64,000 nt of DNA from SLRI01 sp964393275 (GTDB lineage Bacteria > Pseudomonadota > Alphaproteobacteria > Geminicoccales > Geminicoccaceae): contig CAYMTA010000011.1 in the NCBI GenBank assembly GCA_964393275.1, positions 1 through 64,000 on the forward strand. The letters are read 5' to 3'. Below, piece after piece: positions 1-6,335 of this stretch. A program made the translations under genes and the position numbers. A model generated the notes under the pieces. It did not search any database. It had not been told where the DNA came from and saw only the letters and a program-made list of their open reading frames with translations. Positions within the stretch are counted from its first letter, which is position 1, and each line of letters starts with the position of its first letter.

Positions 1-98
1 CGGCGATCCATCTGCATCGGGCCAATCTCGCGATCGGCCTGTTCCAGTTCCTGACCGGCCTGATCGCCTTCGCGCTGATCCTGCGGGCGGCCGGATGA
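1..98 (+). CDS. C-terminal end of a membrane protein (partial)
   Basis: Only the last 31 codons are present, read in the frame starting at base 3 and ending at TGA 96-98. The peptide is hydrophobic with one predicted membrane helix (LIAFALIL) and ends RAAG. This looks like the C-terminal helix of an integral membrane protein. The family cannot be identified from so short a tail. A short ORF by chance is possible, but codon use and hydrophobicity fit a real gene. Confidence 0.4.
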   Translation, partial: AIHLHRANLAIGLFQFLTGLIAFALILRAAG

Positions 99-211
99 GG
101 ATGAGGGTGGAAGCTGTTCCCTCTTTGCGGTTCGGTGTTCCGCGACCTGGGGCCCGACGATCCGCAGCGAAGGCAGGGGGCGCCGTAAGCTCGTCAATCA
201 AGAATTAACCT

Positions 212-226
212 ATCTCGCGTAGAGAT
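212..226. promoter_or_regulatory. Perfect inverted repeat upstream of the RHH regulator
   Basis: ATCTC-GCGTA-GAGAT is a perfect 5-bp inverted repeat with a 5-base spacer. It lies in the relatively AT-rich intergenic stretch before the ribbon-helix-helix gene, just after the patch AATTAACCT that could be part of a promoter. Short palindromes of this size are typical operators for ribbon-helix-helix autoregulators, so an operator is inferred. No binding evidence exists, and a 5-bp repeat can arise by chance. Confidence 0.3.
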
Positions 227-339
227 GACTGCCGTGAGCCATCATGGTCTTTCCCGGCGCGGCAGCCACGTATCGTGCCGACGTTGCTTCGAGGTGTTTC
301 TTGGTGCAGAGTGATGCAGCAGACTCGAAGGAGCGCCGC

Positions 340-558
340 ATGGCTCGACCGAGAGGCAAGAAAACCGATGTTCGCCTGTCTGTTGGCTTCGATGAACTGA
401 CCTACGGGGTGCTATCGGCATTGGCGCATCAAAACGACACCACGGTCGCCTGGGTGGTTCGACGGGCGGTCGCCGAATTCATCGAACGACGGGGTCAGGA
501 TCAACCGGAGTTGCCATTGCGTCAGACAACCGTGGGGCGACGTGATGCTCGTGCATGA
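340..558 (+). CDS. Ribbon-helix-helix (CopG-like) transcriptional regulator
   Basis: A 72-residue protein. The start at ATG 340 is chosen because AAGGAG lies 7 bases upstream; the reading frame extends further 5' but without protein-like composition. Residues 8-48 fit a ribbon-helix-helix fold: a short basic beta strand (TDVRLSVGF) followed by two helices (DELTYGVLSALAHQ and AWVVRRAVAEFIERR). Such proteins are dimeric DNA binders, often autoregulatory. It sits 24 bp before the restriction endonuclease gene, which suggests it controls the restriction-modification genes, but it could equally be an orphan antitoxin-like regulator. Confidence 0.7.
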   Translation: MARPRGKKTDVRLSVGFDELTYGVLSALAHQNDTTVAWVVRRAVAEFIERRGQDQPELPLRQTTVGRRDARA

Positions 559-582
559 GTTTTATTCGACGGGGCATGGACG

Positions 583-1386
583 GTGAGCTCGGCTGACATG
601 CCGGATAAAGACGCGCCCACGGCGGATGTGGCGCTGACGCCCAATGATGCTGCCGACCCCGCAGCGATCGTCGAAGCCAAGATCCCTGTTGATATACGGC
701 AGCGTTACGAGGTGCACAGCTATCGAAACGCCGCTGTCATCCTGGCGGAAACTCATCCTGACGAGTTCCACGAGCTGATGACCGCGCTGCGTGACTTTGC
801 CATCACGACGACGATGATCCGCACAGCCGGCGGAAACGAATCCGAAATTCCGAAGCTCGTCACGTCGCGGCTTCGGCCGTCGGGCTGGCACGAGACCACT
901 ATTCGTGGCGACCTGCTGGTGAACTTGAGCTGGCGACAGCAGATCGACACTGGAAATCCTAAAAAGCGAAGATCTGTCATCAAAACCCAGCAGATCCGAC
1001 GTGCTAATTTCCTTGACGGTCACAAAATTGACTATGTCAAAAATAAGATAGCATTTGATCTTGAATGGAACAGCAAGGACCAAACGTTTGACCGCGATCT
1101 TTATGCCTTCAGCGCGTTTTTTCAATGCAATGTGATAGACGCGGCGGTTCTGGTGACACGCGGGGTATCTTTGAATCCGGTGCTCAAGTCTCTCGGGGCA
1201 GCATTAGGCAAGGATGGAACGATCGAGACGACACGTAGCGGCATCGAGCGCCGGACTATTGGGAAGTACGGTGCGAGCACGACCTGGATGGGCAAGCTGC
1301 TCTATCGTCTGAATGCCGGGCGAAACGGCGGTTGTCCGGTTCTGGCGGTCGGCATAACCCCGAGATGCATCGAGGATCTGGAGTGA
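583..1386 (+). CDS. BglII/BstYI-family type II restriction endonuclease
   Basis: A 267-residue protein beginning at GTG 583 (an in-frame ATG at 598 is an alternative). The central stretch at residues 148-193 (KIDYVKNKIAFDLEWNSK, then FDRDLYAFSAFF and VLVTRG) matches the BglII/BstYI endonuclease family core. D150 and the E161-x-N163 pair are the likely metal-binding and catalytic residues, by analogy with D84, E93 and Q95 of BglII. The enzyme should cut an unmodified palindromic site as a dimer; the site cannot be read from sequence. Codons around 1020-1140 are AT-richer than in neighbouring housekeeping genes, which fits horizontal acquisition. The gene overlaps the methyltransferase start (GTGA), so the two are translationally coupled. 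Confidence 0.8.
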   Translation: MSSADMPDKDAPTADVALTPNDAADPAAIVEAKIPVDIRQRYEVHSYRNAAVILAETHPDEFHELMTALRDFAITTTMIRTAGGNESEIPKLVTSRLRPSGWHETTIRGDLLVNLSWRQQIDTGNPKKRRSVIKTQQIRRANFLDGHKIDYVKNKIAFDLEWNSKDQTFDRDLYAFSAFFQCNVIDAAVLVTRGVSLNPVLKSLGAALGKDGTIETTRSGIERRTIGKYGASTTWMGKLLYRLNAGRNGGCPVLAVGITPRCIEDLE

Positions 1387-2033
1387 TAGTGACGCGGCCC
1401 GACCCGATCATCGAGTTTCGGCAGGCGCTGGCTGGACGGACCTTCGGCACCATTCTTGCCGACCCGCCGTGGCGCTTTCAGAACCGCACGGGCAAAATGG
1501 CGCCTGAGCATCGCCGGCTCAGTCGCTACGGCACGCTTGGTCTGGAAGCGATCAAGCAGTTGCCCGTTGCGGTGGTGTCCGCACCGATGGCGCATCTTTA
1601 TCTCTGGGTTCCGAATGCGCTTTTGCCGGAAGGGATCGAGGTGCTCAGGGCCTGGGGATTCGAGTACAAGTCCAACGTCGTCTGGCACAAGGTTCGCAAG
1701 GACGGCGGCTCGGATGGCCGCGGCGTCGGCTTCTATTTCCGCAATGTCACGGAGCTCGTGCTCTTCGGTGTGAAAGGCAAGCATGCGCGGACGCTGGCCG
1801 CAGGCCGAAGACAGGTCAACTACCTGGCGACGCGGAAGCGTGAGCACAGCCGCAAGCCGGATGAGCTTTATCCGATTGTCGAGGCGTGCAGTCCGGGTCC
1901 CTATCTGGAGCTGTTCGCCCGCGGTACCCGTCCTGGATGGATCGGCTGGGGCAATCAGGCGGCCGAGTACGACATTACCTGGGACACCTATGCGAACAAC
2001 AGCCGTGACGGGAGCCGGCTGGCGGTGACCTAG
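1383..2033 (+). CDS. MT-A70 family DNA N6-adenine methyltransferase
   Basis: About 216 residues. GTG 1383 is preferred because it overlaps the endonuclease stop as GTGA and has GAGG about 8 bases upstream. The catalytic DPPW motif is at residues 27-30 (ILADPPWRF), and the C-terminal part carries HSRKPDELYPIVE and LELFARGTRPGW, as in MT-A70 enzymes of phages and restriction systems. It should methylate adenine N6 using S-adenosylmethionine and protect the host DNA from the endonuclease encoded immediately upstream. Pairing with a BglII-type nuclease suggests a complete type II system. The length fits the short bacterial branch of the family. Confidence 0.85.
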   Translation: MIVTRPDPIIEFRQALAGRTFGTILADPPWRFQNRTGKMAPEHRRLSRYGTLGLEAIKQLPVAVVSAPMAHLYLWVPNALLPEGIEVLRAWGFEYKSNVVWHKVRKDGGSDGRGVGFYFRNVTELVLFGVKGKHARTLAAGRRQVNYLATRKREHSRKPDELYPIVEACSPGPYLELFARGTRPGWIGWGNQAAEYDITWDTYANNSRDGSRLAVT

Positions 2034-2181
2034 CCAACCAGACGGGGCATTTTGCGCTCGTTGCTGATCCTTCGGGCGGTCGCTCGGGTCGATGTCCACG
2101 CCCAAGGCCATGATTGGCCGCGCGGGCGCGGCTCTCGAAGGTCGAGCCAATGGCCGCATACCTCGAGGGTTGCAATGCGTG

Positions 2182-2192
2182 CTACACTGTAG
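2182..2192. promoter_or_regulatory. Palindrome in the antitoxin gene leader
   Basis: CTACA-C-TGTAG is a perfect palindrome about 75 bases before the antitoxin start. Phd/YefM antitoxins repress their own operons by binding short palindromes, and a TACA/TGTA core is known for YefM operators. This is therefore a plausible autoregulatory operator. The link to the antitoxin is inference from position and sequence only. Confidence 0.35.
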
Positions 2193-2267
2193 GGCCAAGC
2201 CGTCGCTGACTAGCTCGCACGGTGGTTGATTTCACTATCTTGGGAAATTTTGCTTGGAGGAGGTGCG

Positions 2268-2531
2268 ATGACGATCAAGACCATAACCTCCACCGAGCTT
2301 CAAGACCGCGTCGGATATTACATCGACGATGCCGGAACTGATCGCGTCGTCATCACGCATCACAGCTGCGCCGTCCGCGTTCTACTCCACATCGACGAGT
2401 ACGAACGCCTCAAGAGCCACAACACCCGCGTGGCGTTCTTTCCGCACGAGCTGCCCGAGAATCTCAAGGCCGAGCTCGAGCAGGATTACCAGGGCGAGGC
2501 GACACCGGAGCTCGATCGCCTCATCGGATAA
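2268..2531 (+). CDS. Phd/YefM-type antitoxin without a visible toxin
   Basis: An 87-residue protein starting at ATG 2268, preceded by a strong GGAGGAGG. The N-terminal part (ITSTELQDRVGYYIDDA) and the following strand-helix (VRVLLHIDEYERLKS) fit the Phd/YefM DNA-binding and dimerisation fold. The acidic tail after residue 55 would be the toxin-neutralising arm. A toxin gene normally follows within a few bases, but the next 94 bases hold none, and the next gene is a GST on the opposite strand. It is therefore a solitary antitoxin, or part of a decayed pair, next to the restriction-modification genes. Confidence 0.7.
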   Translation: MTIKTITSTELQDRVGYYIDDAGTDRVVITHHSCAVRVLLHIDEYERLKSHNTRVAFFPHELPENLKAELEQDYQGEATPELDRLIG

Positions 2532-2625
2532 GGGCTGGCCATCGAGCCGCCGGTTCTTGTCTTTCTCTGGGAGTTCCTTCGTTGCACTCACGCTGACAAG
2601 GGCAGCGGCGGCCGCCTGAGTTCGT

Positions 2626-3276
2626 TCATCCGACTTCCTCGTGCTCGATGACCTCGGTCTCGGCCCGGGCGGCGATGGTCCATTCCTGCATGGGCGGGCT
2701 GTCGAGGACGGTCGCCTGCCAGCGCGCGAGGGGCTCGGGGAGGTCGATGCCGTAGGTGCGAAAGCGCGAGGCCACGGGCGCGAACATGGCGTCGGCGGCG
2801 GAGAACTGGCCGAAGAGCCAGGGCCCGGCGGCGCCGTGCTCGTCGCGGGCGCTGGACCAGATGGCCTGGACGCGGGCGATGTCGGCTTTGGCCCTCTGGC
2901 TCGGCTGGACCCTGCGGCGGGTGGCACGGACGTTCATCGGCAGCTCGCCCCGCAGGGCCGCAAAGCCGCTGTGCATTTCGGCGGCGATCGAGCGGGCCAT
3001 GGCGCGGGCGGCGGGCTCGGCGGGCCAGACGGCCCTGATGGACTCGGCCACATGCTCGATGATGGCGAGCGATCCCCAGACCCGGAGCGGACCCTCGACC
3101 AGCACGGGAACCTGGCCGGCCGGGGAATGGGCGAGGATCCGTGGTCTGGTGTCCGGCTGGTCGAGGGCGATCCGCTCCTCGGTGAAGGGCAGGCCGAGCT
3201 GGCGCAGCAGGAGCCAGGGGCGGAGGGACCACGAGGAGTAGTTCCTGTTGCCGATGACGAGCAGCCGGTCGGGCAT
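2626..3276 (-). CDS. Glutathione S-transferase family protein
   Basis: 216 residues, the usual GST length. The N-terminal thioredoxin-like domain starts with VIGNRNYSSWSLRPWLLL, where the SSWSLR serine is the presumed glutathione-activating residue of this bacterial subgroup. The VPVLVEG turn and the SLAII helix start follow as expected. The all-helical C-terminal domain includes WLFGQFSAADAMFAPVA, matching the conserved GST C-terminal helix with its Asp. The substrate is unknown. It converges on the antitoxin gene and stands alone, so context gives no pathway. Confidence 0.88.
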   Translation of the reverse strand: MPDRLLVIGNRNYSSWSLRPWLLLRQLGLPFTEERIALDQPDTRPRILAHSPAGQVPVLVEGPLRVWGSLAIIEHVAESIRAVWPAEPAARAMARSIAAEMHSGFAALRGELPMNVRATRRRVQPSQRAKADIARVQAIWSSARDEHGAAGPWLFGQFSAADAMFAPVASRFRTYGIDLPEPLARWQATVLDSPPMQEWTIAARAETEVIEHEEVG

Positions 3277-3500
3277 GGGGCGGGCTCCCGGGTTGTTGTG
3301 CCGCCATCGAGCGCAGGTGCGTCGGCTTTGGCAAACGCTCTTTCGTTATCGATCTTCGCCTCGATGCTTATGGGGCGGCCTCGATGGGGTGCCGTCCTCT
3401 CCCGACCGGCGCACGCGATCGTTACGGGTCGCGATTGGCCCCCTCGCCCCGGGGGCGCCTAGGCTCGGGCCTCGAATCTGCCGAGGAAGGAGGCTTCGCC

Positions 3501-4043
3501 ATGCTTCGCCGCAACGCTTTCGCCATGGCCGTCCTTCTGGCCAGCGCGGGCATGGCCCTGGCCGGGCCGCAATACGTGGACGAGACCGGCTACGCGCTGA
3601 GTGGCTACGACCCTGTCGCCTACCTCTCGCTGCCGCAGGCGCCGCTTGGCCAGAAGCAACCCGAGGCGGTGCCCGGGCGCGCCGATATCACGGCCGAGTG
3701 GAACGGCGCCACCTGGGCCTTCGCCAGCGCCGCGAACCGCGACCGGTTCCTGGCCGATCCCGAGGCCTATGCGCCCGCCTATGACGGGCATTGCGCCTAT
3801 GGCGTGGCGCAGCATGCCAAGGTGCCGGCCAATCCCAATCTCTGGCGCATCGTCGATGGTCGGCTCTACGTCAACATCACGCCGGAGGTCGAAGGCTACT
3901 GGGACGCCGACGTGGCGAGCAATATCGAGGCGGCCGAGAGCTACTGGCCGGGTCTCGAGGACGAGGACGCCTCGAGCGAGTCCTGGATTGCCCTTCACGA
4001 GAACGACGGCACCTACAAGGCGCTCGGCCCGACAGCCCGTTGA
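3501..4043 (+). CDS. Secreted YHS-domain protein
   Basis: 180 residues from ATG 3501, chosen for the GAAGGAGG upstream and because a signal peptide follows (MLRRNAFAMAVLLASAGMALA, cleavage near residue 21). Residues 35-95 form the YHS-like domain seen in many alphaproteobacterial exported proteins: GYDPVAYLSLPQAPLGQ, ATWAFASAANRDRFLADPEAYAP and HCAYGVAQ. The domain is associated with metal binding in other contexts, but the cellular role of these small periplasmic versions is not established. It is probably monocistronic, with the dehydrogenase on the opposite strand. Confidence 0.8.
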   Translation: MLRRNAFAMAVLLASAGMALAGPQYVDETGYALSGYDPVAYLSLPQAPLGQKQPEAVPGRADITAEWNGATWAFASAANRDRFLADPEAYAPAYDGHCAYGVAQHAKVPANPNLWRIVDGRLYVNITPEVEGYWDADVASNIEAAESYWPGLEDEDASSESWIALHENDGTYKALGPTAR

Positions 4044-4095
4044 CGCGGCAACTTCCGGCAGGCGCAGCTCGCCGAGATGCATGGCGGACGCCGTT

Positions 4096-4839
4096 TCAGT
4101 CGGGCAGGCGCTCGCCGTCGTAGGCGAAGACGCCGCCGGTGTCCTCGGGGCCGAGGCCGTCCAGGGTGGCGAGGAGGCGGGCGGCGGCGTGGGCGGGGGT
4201 GAAGAGGCGGCTTTTGGGCACACCGGCCTGGAAGGGGGCGGAGAGGTCGGTGGCGACCGTGCCGGGGTGGAGGCCGACGATGACGGCCCGGTCGTTGCGG
4301 CGGGCCTGCTCGATGGCGAAGTTTCGGATCAGCATGTTGAGGGCGGCCTTCGACGCCCGGTAGCTGTGCCAGCCGCCGAGCGCGTTGTCGCCGATCGAGC
4401 CGACCCGGGCGGAGAGGGCGGCCAGGATGCAGCGGCCCTGGCGTGGCAGGAGCGGCAGGAAGTGCTTCGCGACCAGCGCCGGGCCGATGGTGTTGAGCGC
4501 CAGGACCCGGGCCATGGCGAAGGGATCGAGCTGGCGGCAGGATTTCTCCGGCTGGATGCCCTGGCCCTGCAGGATGCCGGTGGCGACGATGACCAGATCG
4601 AGGCCGCCGAGCCGAGCCTGCGCCTCGGCGGCGGTCGCCCTGATGCTGGCCTCGTTCTCGAGGTCGAGGCGGAGGGCGTGGATGCGCCCGGCCTCCTCGA
4701 CGGCTCCCTTGCGGGAGGTGGCGATGACGGCGCCGACCCCGGGATCGGCCGCGAGGGCTCGCGTCAAGGCCCGGCCGATGCCGCCGGAGGCGCCGATGAC
4801 GGCGGCGCGCACGGGTGCGTCGAAGCTGGTGAGAGACAA
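4096..4839 (-). CDS. Short-chain dehydrogenase/reductase (C-factor/CsgA-like)
   Basis: 247 residues. The Rossmann nucleotide-binding motif is near the N-terminus (VIGASGGIGRALTRAL, residues 14-29). A catalytic YxxxK is present in WHSYRASKAALN, with an upstream serine in LAALSARVGSI. The C-terminal HPGTVATDLSAPF is typical of the short SDR group that includes CsgA and CbrA-like proteins. NAD(P)-dependent oxidoreduction is expected, but the substrate is unknown. It lies 56 bp downstream of the diheme cytochrome on the same strand and may be co-transcribed with it. Confidence 0.85.
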   Translation of the reverse strand: MSLTSFDAPVRAAVIGASGGIGRALTRALAADPGVGAVIATSRKGAVEEAGRIHALRLDLENEASIRATAAEAQARLGGLDLVIVATGILQGQGIQPEKSCRQLDPFAMARVLALNTIGPALVAKHFLPLLPRQGRCILAALSARVGSIGDNALGGWHSYRASKAALNMLIRNFAIEQARRNDRAVIVGLHPGTVATDLSAPFQAGVPKSRLFTPAHAAARLLATLDGLGPEDTGGVFAYDGERLPD

Positions 4840-4895
4840 GGGGACTCCTTTGGGCGGTGTCCCCTCGGTACGTCCGGCGCGCCCGATCGGTTCGC

Positions 4896-5810
4896 TCAGG
4901 TGCCTTTCGGCAAGGGTGGCGTGGCCTTCAGGTAGGCGGCGATGGCCTCGAGGTCGCTCTTCGGCAGCTTCGCCATGTTGCGCTGGACCTCGGCCATGGT
5001 GCTGCCGAGGGTGTCGTAGTCGGGCTTGAAGCCGGTCTCGAAGGCGTAGACGATGTCAGACGTCGACCAGGTGCCGATGCCGTCATCGCTGCTGGTGATG
5101 TTGGGGACACGGCCCTTGCCCTCGGGGTTCGGGGCGCCGGCCAGCCAGCGCTTCAGCTCCAGCCCGCCGGTGAAGTCGCGCGGCGTGTGGCATTCGCCGC
5201 AGTGGCCGGGACCCTCGACGAGGTAGCGGCCGCGCTCCAGATCGGGCTCGTCGGCGACCGCGACGACCGGATCGGGGTTGAGATTGATGAGCTTCCACAA
5301 GCCGAGGCCGCGGCGGATGTTGTAGGGGAAGGCGAGCTCGTTATCGGGGACGGTGCTGGCCTCGGCCGGGAGCGTGTCGAGCCAGGCCTTGAGGTCGATC
5401 AGGTCGGTCAGCGTCATCCGCGCGTAGGAGGTGTAGGGGAAGGCCGGGTAGAGGTGCTGGCCCGCGGGCGAGACGCCGAGCCGCATGGCGCCGACGAAGT
5501 CGGCGACCGACCAGCCGCCGATGCCGGTCTTCGGATCGGGGGTGATGTTCGGGACGTGGAAGCGGCCGAAGGGCGTGTCCAGGACGAGCCCGCCGACGAG
5601 GACGAGCTGGGCGTCGCCCGCGGCCTTGGGGGCGGCGTGGCAGGACGCGCAGCCGCCGGCCCAGAAGAGCAGCTCGCCATTGGCGAGGTCGGCCTCGTGC
5701 GCCGGCAGGTCGAGCGGGTCGAAGTGCTCGGGTGCGGTGAGATACCAAAAGGTGCCGCCGGCCGCGACGACCAGCACCGCGGCGGCGGCGAGAAAGCGAC
5801 CGAAGGCCAT
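4896..5810 (-). CDS. Membrane-anchored diheme cytochrome c
   Basis: 304 residues when started at ATG 5810, which overlaps the stop of the cytochrome c' gene as ATGA; the frame is open further upstream but this start explains the coupling. An N-terminal helix (FLAAAAVLVVAAGG) acts as signal anchor. Two CxxCH haem sites are present: CASCH in the first domain and CGECH in the second. Each domain carries a downstream sequence with a methionine that may be the axial ligand. The arrangement resembles diheme cytochromes that accept electrons from dehydrogenases at the periplasmic face. Coupling to a cytochrome c' gene suggests a shared electron-transfer role. Confidence 0.85.
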   Translation of the reverse strand: MAFGRFLAAAAVLVVAAGGTFWYLTAPEHFDPLDLPAHEADLANGELLFWAGGCASCHAAPKAAGDAQLVLVGGLVLDTPFGRFHVPNITPDPKTGIGGWSVADFVGAMRLGVSPAGQHLYPAFPYTSYARMTLTDLIDLKAWLDTLPAEASTVPDNELAFPYNIRRGLGLWKLINLNPDPVVAVADEPDLERGRYLVEGPGHCGECHTPRDFTGGLELKRWLAGAPNPEGKGRVPNITSSDDGIGTWSTSDIVYAFETGFKPDYDTLGSTMAEVQRNMAKLPKSDLEAIAAYLKATPPLPKGT

Positions 5811-6253
5811 CAGTCGTAAGGAACGCGATAGGTTTCGTGGCAATTGCTGCAAGCTTGGCCGATCGGGCCGAAGACCGCCTTGAAGGCGTCGAGATCGGCG
5901 GGCTTGGCGGCGACGCCGGCGGCGGCGGCCTCGGCCAGCTTGTTGTCGGCGGCGATGAAGCCCTCGCGGTCGGTCCAGATGTTCTCCTTGGCGTGGGTGT
6001 CGCCGCCGGTCTGGCTGCCATCGGGGAAGTAGTCGCGATAGCTCAGCCCGACCGCCTGGAACGTGGTGAGCGCCGCCATGGCGACATCCGCGTTGAAGGG
6101 AATGTTGCCCTTGAGCATCTCGCCCGAGACCTTGGCGGCGGCGCCGTTGGCGTCCATCAGCTTCTGGCGGGTCTGGATCGGGTCGGCGCTGGCGGCACCC
6201 GCCGTGGCGACGAGGCCCAAGGCGGCAATGGCGGCGACGAGTCTTGGTGGCAT
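5810..6253 (-). CDS. Cytochrome c' (class II cytochrome c)
   Basis: 147 residues from ATG 6253, preceded by GGAAGGAGACG. A signal peptide (MPPRLVAAIAALGLVATAGAASA) is followed by a four-helix-bundle-type sequence. The haem motif CSNCH is close to the C-terminus (QACSNCHETYRVPYD), the hallmark of class II cytochromes c. Family members bind NO or CO or act as electron carriers in the periplasm. The stop codon overlaps the start of the diheme cytochrome gene, so the two products are probably made together. Confidence 0.9.
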   Translation of the reverse strand: MPPRLVAAIAALGLVATAGAASADPIQTRQKLMDANGAAAKVSGEMLKGNIPFNADVAMAALTTFQAVGLSYRDYFPDGSQTGGDTHAKENIWTDREGFIAADNKLAEAAAAGVAAKPADLDAFKAVFGPIGQACSNCHETYRVPYD

Positions 6254-6335
6254 GACGTCTCCTTCCCTGAGGGCGAACGGCATTGGAAGAGTGGCCGAGC
6301 CGGGATTGTTGCGCAACCCCGTCACGGACAGTTGA

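Noticed and set aside
2532..2625. A toxin gene following the Phd/YefM antitoxin
   Set aside because: Reading all frames gives only short peptides with no RelE, ParE or Doc features before the convergent GST gene.
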